Position numbers and translations under genes: made by a program
In this document: positions 16,376 to 21,190 of the stretch, one piece after another
Layout of the letters: every line of letters starts with the position of its first letter
How positions within the stretch are numbered: the stretch's first letter is position 1
Notes under the pieces: generated by a model
Seen by the model: only the letters and a program-made list of their open reading frames with translations
Told to the model about the DNA's origin: nothing
Database searches by the model: none
Assembly (NCBI GenBank): GCA_031399315.1
Contig: JANNOS010000044.1
Location: forward strand, 1 to 21,287
DNA length: 21,287 nucleotides
Direction: 5' to 3'
Origin: Methylotenera_A sp031399315
GTDB lineage: Bacteria > Pseudomonadota > Gammaproteobacteria > Burkholderiales > Methylophilaceae

Positions 16376-16483
16376 ATCAATTTATTGGTGAAGACCCTTC
16401 ACTTTGCTTGCCGCTTTAGTAGCTTATCGCACCAATCTTGTTGCTTTAGCTACTTAGATTGGTGGTGATGCCCTTTACGGGTA
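16376..16483. other. attC-flanked debris with inverted repeats, no gene
   Basis: No open frame of useful length on either strand. It contains ACCAATCT with AGATTGGT (8-base arms, close together) and a GTGAAGACCCTTCAC hairpin. It lies between a left half-site and a right half-site and could be the remains of a small cassette. Confidence 0.5.
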
Positions 16484-16536
16484 GCAAATTGGGGAAGCCA
16501 AATACTGGCTTGCGGTCTGAATGACGGGCTAGGGCA
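16484..16536 (-). repeat. attC-like right half
   Basis: Plus strand AAGCCAAATACTGGCTT (6-bp hairpin) followed by GCGGTCTGAATGACGGGCTAG. The right part is an almost exact copy of 17311-17346. The left arm (CAAATTGGGG) only loosely resembles the array consensus, and no proper outer core is present. Confidence 0.6.
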
Positions 16537-16573
16537 AAACAACAATAGATCTGTGACATAACCAAACCCACAT

Positions 16574-16598
16574 AAAAAAGCACGGCTTGCGTCGTGCC
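16574..16598 (-). terminator. intrinsic terminator in ORF-less cassette
   Basis: Minus strand GGCACGACGCAAGCCGTGC followed by TTTTTT: a 5-bp GC-rich stem GCACG/CGTGC with an 8-base loop and a perfect T-run. The same structure with one substitution that keeps a G-U pair is at 20650-20673. Confidence 0.75.
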
Positions 16599-16715
16599 GA
16601 CCAACTACAGATTGCTAAGACAGCAAAGCCAAATAAGGCATGACGCAAACGGACAGAACGATTACCTTAAACCGCCAAACTCACCAACACCTGCTAACCC
16701 AAACGCTAAAATAAA

Positions 16716-16777
16716 CCTAAAAACGATGCTCTGTGAGGCAATACCAGAGCGGCTCCCAGAGCAGTGATTTTACAAAG
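16716..16777 (-). repeat. cassette-start module, copy 3
   Basis: Minus strand from CTTTGTAAAATCACTGC to CATCGTTTTTAGG, with the invariant centre. It continues directly into TTTATTTTAGCGTTTGGG, which is shared with copy 4, so copies 3 and 4 belong to a longer duplicated cassette. Confidence 0.87.
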
Positions 16778-16778
16778 C

Positions 16779-16816
16779 CATAACGTTTGAGGTGAGGCGG
16801 GACCGAAGGTTTAGGC
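16779..16816 (-). repeat. short attC of the DUF2127 cassette
   Basis: Plus strand CATAACGTTTGAGGTGAGG, then CGGGACCGAAGG, then TTTAGGCC, only about 38 bases. It shares GTGAGGCGGGACCGAAGG with the site at 18089-18126. It is shorter than usual attC sites (55 or more), apparently lacking one arm of the central stem. The TAA stop of the DUF2127 gene lies in the core. Confidence 0.65.
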
Positions 16817-17353
16817 CGTATCTGCGTACCGTGACCGCCGGCGCAGCAGCAGCGCCTGCACCATGACGCCAACTACGACCAGGTTGATACCGAGGATGAT
16901 GACCCGCAAGCCCGTGAAGTGGTGGAGTAGTTCGGCTGCCTCAATTGGCAGATAGATCGCACCGCTGAAAGCAGCTAATACCTCCGCCCACGCCCGCCCG
17001 CGGAAGAGGCCATACGCTTCCACGAAACGAAGCGCGGAGTAGATTGCTGCTCCTAGCGCGAGTAGGGCAAGCTGGTTGCTATGCAGATTACTCAGCGCCT
17101 CGACAAAGATATGTGGGTATCTGGACGCTGGATTGAGGTGAGTGTGTTCAACGAGGCGGATGGCCAACTCATGCAGGTTCTGGTGGACGAGCGATAGAAG
17201 TCCGCTGCCAGCGAGCAACACGACCGCGCCTTTCAGTGCCTCAATGGCCGCGATGACCCAGATCGCTCCGCGCTGGGGGAAAGAAGAGCGGTTAGAGGTT
17301 CGCGCTGAATTGGATACTGGCTTGCGGTCTAATGATGGGTTAGCCCTTACCAC
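16811..17353 (-). CDS. DUF2127-type membrane protein, cassette gene with rearranged 5' end
   Basis: A predicted integral membrane protein (180 codons from GTG) with the DUF2127 pattern: AAIEALKGAVVLLAGSGL at the first helix, HLNPASRYPHIFVEAL in the loop, and ALRFVEAYGLFRGRAWAE and SGAIYLPIEAAELLHHFTG in the second half. Four hydrophobic segments. Family function unknown; frequent in integron cassettes. The first 25 or so codons are not a normal N-terminus: they translate a half attC. No ATG exists before the first helix and no cassette-start core is found. The GTG overlaps the stop of the upstream lipoprotein gene (TAGTG), so translation may depend on that gene. An ATC or ATT start nearer the helix cannot be excluded. 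Clearly G+C-richer than its upstream neighbour. Confidence 0.75.
   Translation of the reverse strand: MVRANPSLDRKPVSNSARTSNRSSFPQRGAIWVIAAIEALKGAVVLLAGSGLLSLVHQNLHELAIRLVEHTHLNPASRYPHIFVEALSNLHSNQLALLALGAAIYSALRFVEAYGLFRGRAWAEVLAAFSGAIYLPIEAAELLHHFTGLRVIILGINLVVVGVMVQALLLRRRSRYADTA
17311..17346 (-). repeat. right half of an attC fused to the DUF2127 gene
   Basis: Plus strand ATACTGGCTTGCGGTCT, then AATGATGGGTTAGCCC. The inner core GGGCTAAC complements GTTAGCCC at the start of the lipoprotein cassette, so this was that cassette's attC. No outer core (NCTAACG) is found to the left: the site runs straight into the DUF2127 coding sequence. Confidence 0.7.
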
Positions 17354-17841
17354 TACTTGTTTTCTGGCATTTTGGATGAATGGTGGCTAGTAATTAACCA
17401 CTGCGACCCATCCCAGCGATAGGTGTAGCTATAACGACCACTGACCACTGCACCTGTTTTTGCAAAGGTGAAAGTGTAAAGCCCTGCGTCAACTGCAGTG
17501 TTGCAACCAAGCTCAATAGTCCGAAGGTCAATTTTTCCAGAGGGTTTATTTTCTAAGAAATGGTGAAAGTAATCTTCTTTTTCCGCAGGTGTTAAACGAG
17601 GCTTATTTGAAACAGTGGGCAGCAAAATAGATTTTGTTGCATAGTTCGCAACGACTTTGTGAGGATCTCCAGTTTGCAAAGAATCGTTCCAACGATCAAA
17701 AAGTGATGCGATTTCTTGTTCCGTAGTGGTTTTACAGCTTTCGGTTTTTGTGGTTTGATCTGTCGCTTGCGTGCCGTTGATAGATGCACAACCAGTCATT
17801 GCTACTAAGCTACTAATGGCTAAAACGGGTAATAATTTCAT
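17353..17841 (-). CDS. SgcJ/EcaC- or DUF4440-like lipoprotein, cassette gene
   Basis: A 162-residue putative lipoprotein with an NTF2-like (DUF4440/SgcJ type) domain. The signal is MKLLPVLAISSLVAMTGCAS with the lipobox cysteine at 18, so a membrane-anchored periplasmic location is likely. The NTF2-like domain starts at TEQEIASLFDRWNDSLQTGD, with ANYATKSILLP, then the strand YRWDGSQWLITSHHSS typical of the C-terminal sheet. AAGGAGATTT gives a strong ribosome binding site before the ATG at 17841. The stop TAG overlaps the possible GTG start of the next gene. NTF2-like folds bind or convert small molecules; no specific activity can be named. Confidence 0.87.
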   Translation of the reverse strand: MKLLPVLAISSLVAMTGCASINGTQATDQTTKTESCKTTTEQEIASLFDRWNDSLQTGDPHKVVANYATKSILLPTVSNKPRLTPAEKEDYFHHFLENKPSGKIDLRTIELGCNTAVDAGLYTFTFAKTGAVVSGRYSYTYRWDGSQWLITSHHSSKMPENK

Positions 17842-17874
17842 TAAATCTCCTTAAAAGTGGGTTGAAAAAACTGG

Positions 17875-17910
17875 GCTAACGTTTAAATTAAGGGACGCCG
17901 TTAGGCGTCC
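17875..17910 (-). repeat. attC left half fused to an ORF-less module
   Basis: Plus strand GGCTAACGTTTAAATTAAGG, then GACGCCGTTAGGCGTCCC, after which the sequence passes straight into ACTACAAATTGCC of the ORF-less module. Right arm and inner core are absent. The outer core does start the lipoprotein cassette (GTTAGCCC). Confidence 0.72.
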
Positions 17911-18092
17911 CACTACAAATTGCCAAGACAGCAAAGCCAACTAAGGCATGACGCAAACGGACAGAACGATTATTACCTGAAACCGCCAAACTCACAACAC
18001 CTGCCAACCCAAACGCTAAAATAAACCTAAAAACGATGCTCTGTGAGGCAATACCAGAGCGGCTTCCAGAGCAATTATTTTGCAAAGCTCTA
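17911..18092 (-). ncRNA. ORF-less cassette, copy 2 (lacks the terminator)
   Basis: Closely similar to 16604-16784: 62-bp module, then TTTATTTTAGCGTTTGGG, a shared middle, CGTCATGCCTTA and TTGGCTTTGCTGTCTT. It stops just before the position of the terminator in the other copies and is joined to a half attC. A 65-codon frame (18085 to 17888, TTG start, no ribosome binding site) crosses it and ends in the attC half, with two hydrophobic stretches. Copies 1 and 3 do not keep this frame, so I do not call it as a gene. Confidence 0.5.
18026..18087 (-). repeat. cassette-start module, copy 4
   Basis: Minus strand from CTTTGCAAAATAATTGC to CATCGTTTTTAGG. In this copy the first small hairpin is weakened (GCTCTGGAAGC), while GCTCTG/CAGAGC with the following T-run is intact. 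Variation therefore concentrates outside the terminator-like stem. Confidence 0.87.
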
Positions 18093-18126
18093 ACGTTTGG
18101 TGAGGCGGGACCGAAGGATTAGGCCG
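18089..18126 (-). repeat. short attC of the DUF3052 cassette
   Basis: Plus strand TCTAACGTTTGGTGAGG, then CGGGACCGAAGG, then ATTAGGCC, the same short type as 16779-16816. The inner core GGCCTAAT complements the GTTAGGCC start of the DUF3052 cassette at 18592 except for the last base. Confidence 0.68.
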
Positions 18127-18131
18127 CTCGC

Positions 18132-18563
18132 TCATGACGCGGGGTCTTTCTTTGGTAGCTGACCATAGCTGTTGTGGTACTCCTTCCCTTCTTTCGGGAA
18201 CGTGAACTTGATGGCTGACCATGTGGAGTCGACGCTAATCGTCTTGCTTTCCACTAGGCCGTGGCGGTACCCAAGGGCAATGATCTTCGTTAAGGAGAGA
18301 TCGGTTCCGAGCAACTTGGCCTTTGGCCAAGACACCCAGAGCATTCCTGCCTCTTGCAAGTGCCGCTTCAGTTCCGGAAATTTCGCGTCGAGGTCGCGTT
18401 CGTTCGTGACGAACACGTGTATGTATCCGAACTTGCCAGACAGACTGTTCAACCTCCCATCTTCCGGCAAGGCGATTGCCTGAGCTGCTTCAGCCGGAGC
18501 ATTGAAGAGAATCGATCGGACGCCCTCCTTGACGCCGAGCTTCATGAGCAAAGACTTGGCCAT
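18132..18563 (-). CDS. DUF3052-type protein, cassette gene
   Basis: A 143-residue soluble protein with DUF3052 features: N-terminal AKSLLMKLGVKEGVRSILFNAP, the middle GYIHVFVTNERDLDAKFPEL, then MLWVSWPKAK followed by LTKIIALGYRHGLVESKTISVD and STWSAIKFTFPK. The fold resembles a methyltransferase-like Rossmann segment without clear cofactor residues; function unknown. An upstream frame opens at 18617 but translates the attC. The ATG at 18563 matches the family N-terminus. Cassette ends carry matching cores. Confidence 0.83.
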   Translation of the reverse strand: MAKSLLMKLGVKEGVRSILFNAPAEAAQAIALPEDGRLNSLSGKFGYIHVFVTNERDLDAKFPELKRHLQEAGMLWVSWPKAKLLGTDLSLTKIIALGYRHGLVESKTISVDSTWSAIKFTFPKEGKEYHNSYGQLPKKDPAS

Positions 18564-18587
18564 GGTGATTGGGGCGTTCTGGAGCGG

Positions 18588-18643
18588 CCTAACGTTTGAA
18601 ATCAGCCGACGCTGCAAGCGGTTGGCTGGATTGATGGTTAGGT
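18588..18643 (-). repeat. attC of the brnTA cassette
   Basis: Plus strand CCTAACGTTTGAAATCAGCC, a hairpin around CGCTGCAAGCG, then GGTTGGCTGGATTGATGGTTAGG. The TAA stop codon of brnA is inside the inner core. Confidence 0.85.
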
Positions 18644-18862
18644 GATTTTTTCAAGGCGCTCTGCGAGCCAAACTTTAATAACGGATTGTCTTGTTACACC
18701 AAGTTTTCCAGCTTCTCGGTCTAGTGATTCAATCATCCAAGTTGGAAAATCAACATTCACACGTCTTTGTACTTGCAGCACACGTTTCGCCTTTGATAAG
18801 TCTAGCGAAGTGGTGATGTCAATAGCCTCATCAAACTGTTGTTCAAAAGCTTTAGCTTTCAT
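18638..18862 (-). CDS. brnA: BrnA-type antitoxin
   Basis: A 74-residue antitoxin that should bind and neutralize BrnT and repress the operon. The C-terminal ribbon-helix-helix-like part reads VNVDFPTWMIESLDREAGKL, then GVTRQSVIKVWLAERLEK, in line with CopG-type DNA binding. The ATG at 18862 overlaps the 3' end of brnT by 11 bases and is preceded by GAGGAGG, a strong ribosome binding site located inside brnT. A TTG three codons upstream is less likely. Toxin-first order is typical for brnTA. Confidence 0.9.
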   Translation of the reverse strand: MKAKAFEQQFDEAIDITTSLDLSKAKRVLQVQRRVNVDFPTWMIESLDREAGKLGVTRQSVIKVWLAERLEKIT

Positions 18863-19115
18863 ATAGTGCAACCTCCTCGGTACGAGAGCGACGAACAGAA
18901 ATAAGTCTAATAACCGCGCTTCTGTAGGTGATAACGGCCGACCAGTGTTTCTCGTTAATCAGTCCTATCATCAGGTATCGTGGCTCATCCTCTGTTTTTG
19001 CTGGAATTTCCAATAGACTGGGGTCGTTCCACAAATCTTGAGCATCAATAAAATTGATGCCATGCTTAAGAAGGTTTGCCTGACTTTTAGCTTCGTCAAA
19101 TTCAAAATTAATCAC
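18852..19115 (-). CDS. brnT: BrnT-type toxin (RelE-like ribonuclease)
   Basis: An 87-residue BrnT toxin, a RelE-fold ribonuclease that inhibits translation. The family start pattern is clear: INFEFDEAKSQANLLKHGINFIDAQDLW, then RYLMIGLINEKHWSAVITYR and IRLISVRRSRTEEVALYE, with the conserved basic residues near the C-terminus. The start codon is GTG at 19115 and cannot lie much further inside without losing the family N-terminus. Brn toxin-antitoxin pairs are frequent in integron arrays, where they are thought to stabilize the array. Unlike most cassette genes here it has its own promoter. Confidence 0.92.
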   Translation of the reverse strand: MINFEFDEAKSQANLLKHGINFIDAQDLWNDPSLLEIPAKTEDEPRYLMIGLINEKHWSAVITYRSAVIRLISVRRSRTEEVALYES

Positions 19116-19132
19116 GGTATAAAAAATATACC
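19116..19132. promoter_or_regulatory. palindromic operator candidate before brnT
   Basis: GGTATA and TATACC arms around a 5-base A/T centre directly abut the brnT start codon and cover the -10 element. It is the expected place for BrnA autorepression. Confidence 0.65.
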
Positions 19133-19157
19133 TTTATTGCACAAAAGTCAAGTGCAT
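19123..19157 (-). promoter_or_regulatory. sigma70 promoter of brnTA
   Basis: On the minus strand TTGACT, then exactly 17 bases, then TATTTT (19128 down to 19123). The predicted start lies at or within a few bases of the GTG at 19115, so the transcript would have almost no leader. Confidence 0.65.
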
Positions 19158-19167
19158 AGCGGTGACC

Positions 19168-19224
19168 AGCTAACGTTTGACTTAAGCCGGCCGGAACGGG
19201 TCCGCTTGAAGGAATGGTTAGGTG
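19168..19224 (-). repeat. attC of the DJ-1/PfpI cassette
   Basis: Plus strand AGCTAACGTTTGACTTAAG, then CCGGCCGGAACGGGTCCG, then CTTGAAGGAATGGTTAGGT. Both cores are canonical. Confidence 0.87.
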
Positions 19225-19839
19225 TCACCCGTTCATGAGAGCGGCAAAGTACTTGGCGTCTCCCGTCTTGTACAGGCTGTACCACGCGGAAAGAGCTACC
19301 TCGGAGTAAACGTCTAACATGGAAAAAACTTCTCTGGCAAATTCCAGAGGACTCATGGCCGAGGCTGTAATCAGACTTCCAGATTTCACCGCAGGCTTGT
19401 TGCGAAAGAAGGCGGCGCCTTTGTACCCGGTTGCCGCGATGTAGTCCTTTGAGTTGCTGGTGTGTGGTACGTCGTCTAAGAGGCCGATTCTTGCCAGCCC
19501 CGTGGTGGCTCCGCAGATCGCGGCGACCGGAGTTCCCTTGGCGAGAAAGTCAGCCGCCAGTTGAGCGGCCTCTGCGTTCTTCTTCATGTCCCAAGCCGTT
19601 CCGCCAGAAAGTATCAACATGCTACTGTTGCTCGGCCTGAGTTTGTCGAGCGTAAGGTCTGGTATGACACGCAGGCCACCCATGGTCGCAATGGGTTTGT
19701 CAGACAGGGAAACGGTCTTTACCTTAAACCGACCTGGAGTCTTCTGAAACTGCGGGTTGTTGATTCCAGCGATCAGGTAGCCGTATTCCCAGTCTGACAT
19801 CGTGTCAAAGACGAAGAGATGAACCGTTGACTTCTTCAT
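19225..19839 (-). CDS. DJ-1/PfpI family protein, cassette gene
   Basis: A 204-residue single-domain DJ-1/PfpI (class I glutamine amidotransferase-like) protein. The nucleophile elbow VAAICGATTGLA puts Cys at 109. The conserved acidic residue near the N-terminus is in SDWEYGY (Glu 18). LILSGGTAWD near 75-84 and the mid-region histidine (PHTSN, 126) agree with the YdeA/DJ-1 group. Possible activities are stress protection, glyoxal handling or a hydrolase; the sequence does not decide. The ATG at 19839 has no good ribosome binding site. It is about 110 bases from the preceding attC, a gap with nothing I recognize. Confidence 0.88.
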   Translation of the reverse strand: MKKSTVHLFVFDTMSDWEYGYLIAGINNPQFQKTPGRFKVKTVSLSDKPIATMGGLRVIPDLTLDKLRPSNSSMLILSGGTAWDMKKNAEAAQLAADFLAKGTPVAAICGATTGLARIGLLDDVPHTSNSKDYIAATGYKGAAFFRNKPAVKSGSLITASAMSPLEFAREVFSMLDVYSEVALSAWYSLYKTGDAKYFAALMNG

Positions 19840-19948
19840 GTGATGTGCGCCCGTGCTTCGGAGTTGGAAGATAGGAGTGAGGCTACTCCGGCACCGACAA
19901 CTTCTCCGTGCGGTAGCACACGTAACGCTCTTCGTGGCTTTTGTGACG

Positions 19949-20028
19949 ACTAACGTTTTAGGTAAGGGGCACGCGGCTTGCCGCGTGTCCCAGCGAGCGA
20001 AGGGAGCGCCTTGACCGCAGTGTTAGAG
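19949..20028 (-). repeat. attC of the single-TM protein cassette
   Basis: Plus strand ACTAACGTTTTAGGTAAGG, a strong hairpin GGCACGCGG CTTG CCGCGTGTCC, then a longer arm CGAGCGAAGGGAGCGCC and GTGTTAGAGG. It is about 80 bases, a different length class from its neighbours. The inner core CCTCTAAC exactly complements the cassette start GTTAGAGG at 20514. Confidence 0.87.
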
Positions 20029-20041
20029 GTTTTGAGCATGA

Positions 20042-20500
20042 CTACCTGCTTCTTTCTTCGAGCTTGCGCTTAACGAAAGCACCGTCGCGAAAGACCGTGT
20101 CAAAGCACTGATGCATTTTTGTATCTATGAGCTCGGATACCTTTTTAGATTTGGAGACATTGATTACCTCATCTCCGAACTGAGAACTTGCCTTCTCGAT
20201 TTGAATCTTGAATATCTCTTTGTCTGGTGAGAAATTGAGGCCCATTTTTATATGATGTTCAAACTCTTTGGTGTATTGCCTTTCTTGCTCAGCGTAGTCG
20301 GGGCGCTCTTTTTTCAGCGACGAGCGCATAACCCTGTAGTAACCAGCACATTGTGCATGCTCTGCTGCGAGCTGAATTTGCTCTGGGTCGTCAGGTGCAA
20401 AGGAGTATGTTTCTGCGTATTTCTTTAAGGCGAAATAGGCAATTCCTGATGCGACGACGAGAAGGCAAAGTGTTATGCCGATACGTTTGAGCCAAACCAC
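20042..20500 (-). CDS. single-pass membrane protein of unknown function, cassette gene
   Basis: 152 residues from GTG at 20500. One N-terminal transmembrane segment (IGITLCLLVVASGIAYFAL) follows a short positive start, so the rest is probably periplasmic. The soluble part is charged and mostly helical (AAEHAQCAGYYRVMRSSLKK, DYAEQERQYTKEFEHHIKMG), with two Cys residues, one in HAQCAGYY and one in MHQCFD, that could pair. No family is recognized. The frame is open upstream to 20581, but those codons translate the attC. AGAGG five bases before the GTG supports the chosen start. Confidence 0.75.
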   Translation of the reverse strand: MVWLKRIGITLCLLVVASGIAYFALKKYAETYSFAPDDPEQIQLAAEHAQCAGYYRVMRSSLKKERPDYAEQERQYTKEFEHHIKMGLNFSPDKEIFKIQIEKASSQFGDEVINVSKSKKVSELIDTKMHQCFDTVFRDGAFVKRKLEERSR

Positions 20501-20507
20501 GATGACC

Positions 20508-20567
20508 TCTAACGTTTGAGTTAAGGGGCTGGCTGTAAGCCAGTCCCGCTTGAACGACGGGTTAGGG
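20508..20567 (-). repeat. attC of ORF-less cassette copy 3
   Basis: Plus strand TCTAACGTTTGAGTTAAGG, hairpin GGCTGGCTGTAAGCCAGTCC, then CGCTTGAACGACGGGTTAGGG. The inner core CCCTAAC exactly complements the cassette start GTTAGGG at 20867, so the ORF-less unit is a complete cassette. Confidence 0.9.
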
Positions 20568-20866
20568 ATAAAAGGTAACAATAGACCTGAAACATAACCT
20601 AACCCACCAAACTAAAAAGGTGAAACATTAATAAAAAGTAACACCAATTAAAAAACACGGCTTACGTCGTGCCGCTTGACCAATATTTGCCAAGACTAGC
20701 AAAATCTACTTAAGGCATGACGGAAACGGACAGAACGATTATTACCTAAAACCACCAAACTTACCAAGCCTTGCCAACCGAAACTGTGGGCTAAAACCAC
20801 CAACATTTAAGGTTGAGCTGAACTGCAAACTGACCAAAAGCTGAGATGGTTTTACCAAAGCCCTAA
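20568..20866 (-). ncRNA. ORF-less cassette with candidate small RNA, copy 3
   Basis: About 300 bases, complete between matching cores, without a credible frame on either strand. The first part (CTTTGGTAAAACCATCTC onward) differs from copies 1 and 2. From about 20775 leftward it aligns with them: GTAATAATCGTTCTGTCC, CGTCATGCCTTA, TCTTGGCAA, then the CACG/CGTG hairpin with six T. After the terminator it keeps a segment in common with copy 1 (GGTTATGT, TCTATTGTT). Stops and indels interrupt the frame of copy 2. It is read as a noncoding-RNA cassette candidate. Confidence 0.5.
20650..20673 (-). terminator. intrinsic terminator in ORF-less cassette copy 3
   Basis: Minus strand GGCACGACGTAAGCCGTG followed by TTTTTT. 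Compared with 16574-16598 the last stem base is T instead of C, giving a G-U pair, and one loop base differs, so the fold is kept. Confidence 0.72.
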
Positions 20867-20918
20867 CGTTTGAATTAAGGGGCGCCGTTAGGCGTCCCGC
20901 TTGAATGATTGGTTAGAG
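20861..20918 (-). repeat. attC of the small membrane protein cassette
   Basis: The cleanest copy of the array consensus: plus strand CCCTAACGTTTGAATTAAGG, hairpin GGCGCCGTTAGGCGTCC, then CGCTTGAATGATTGGTTAGAG. The apex of the hairpin contains GTTAGGC, itself a match to the core-site consensus. The stop codon of the cassette gene lies at this apex. Confidence 0.92.
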
Positions 20919-21190
20919 CGGTATTTAAATAGCAGCGCGCCAATAACCAATATATTAAATAACGCCAAACTTGAAACAAGCCAAACACTAGGCAACTGAC
21001 TTATTATTTGAGAGCGCCCCAAAGAAGCAGCCTGAATAAGAGCAGCTTGAACTTCAGGCTGTGAACAGGCAGAACACGATATTTCTTTGGGTACAATTTG
21101 CGCCCATGTAACAAAGCCTGCACCAACCGATGCAGCCACCCAAACCAAATTGGAAATTACAGTTAATAGAAATAAACCCCAGCGAATCAT
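20888..21190 (-). CDS. small membrane protein of unknown function, cassette gene
   Basis: A 100-residue protein with an N-terminal hydrophobic segment (GLFLLTVISNLVWVAASVGA), a periplasmic-looking loop containing the pair CSAC (ISCSACSQPEVQAALIQAA), and a second transmembrane segment (VWLVSSLALFNILVIGALLF). The C-terminal NQSFKRDA is encoded by the attC, and the TAA stop is at the attC hairpin apex. The paired cysteines could form a disulfide or bind a metal. No family recognized. ATG at 21190, four bases after the cassette-start core. It is the most promoter-proximal complete cassette in the window. Confidence 0.72.
   Translation of the reverse strand: MIRWGLFLLTVISNLVWVAASVGAGFVTWAQIVPKEISCSACSQPEVQAALIQAASLGRSQIISQLPSVWLVSSLALFNILVIGALLFKYRSNQSFKRDA

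Larger units (their letters stand above)
16537..16784 (-). ncRNA. ORF-less cassette with candidate small RNA, copy 1
   Basis: About 250 bases between attC sites without a credible gene. Read on the minus strand it starts with the 62-bp module. It then carries a stretch shared with the ORF-less units at 17911-18092 and 20568-20866 (including AATCGTTCTGTCCGTTT and CGTCATGCCTTA). It next reaches a hairpin with T-run (16574-16598), and about 40 bases later the attC. Relative to the second copy it has single-base and triplet indels that break any shared frame. The simplest reading is a cassette that encodes an RNA; a decayed small membrane-protein gene is the alternative. Confidence 0.5.

Noticed and set aside
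17888..18085. 65-codon frame with two hydrophobic stretches across ORF-less copy 2.
   Set aside because: TTG start without ribosome binding site, ends in a half attC, and the frame is broken by indels and stops in the two related copies. Kept only as an alternative explanation.
18863..18871. Alternative TTG start of brnA three codons upstream.
   Set aside because: The ATG at 18862 is better placed relative to GAGGAGG and fits the usual short overlap with brnT.
13257..20918. Regularly recurring repeats suggested a CRISPR array.
   Set aside because: Spacing is irregular and gene-sized, the repeats are imperfect with integron core sites and arms that vary, and genes lie between them. They are attC sites.
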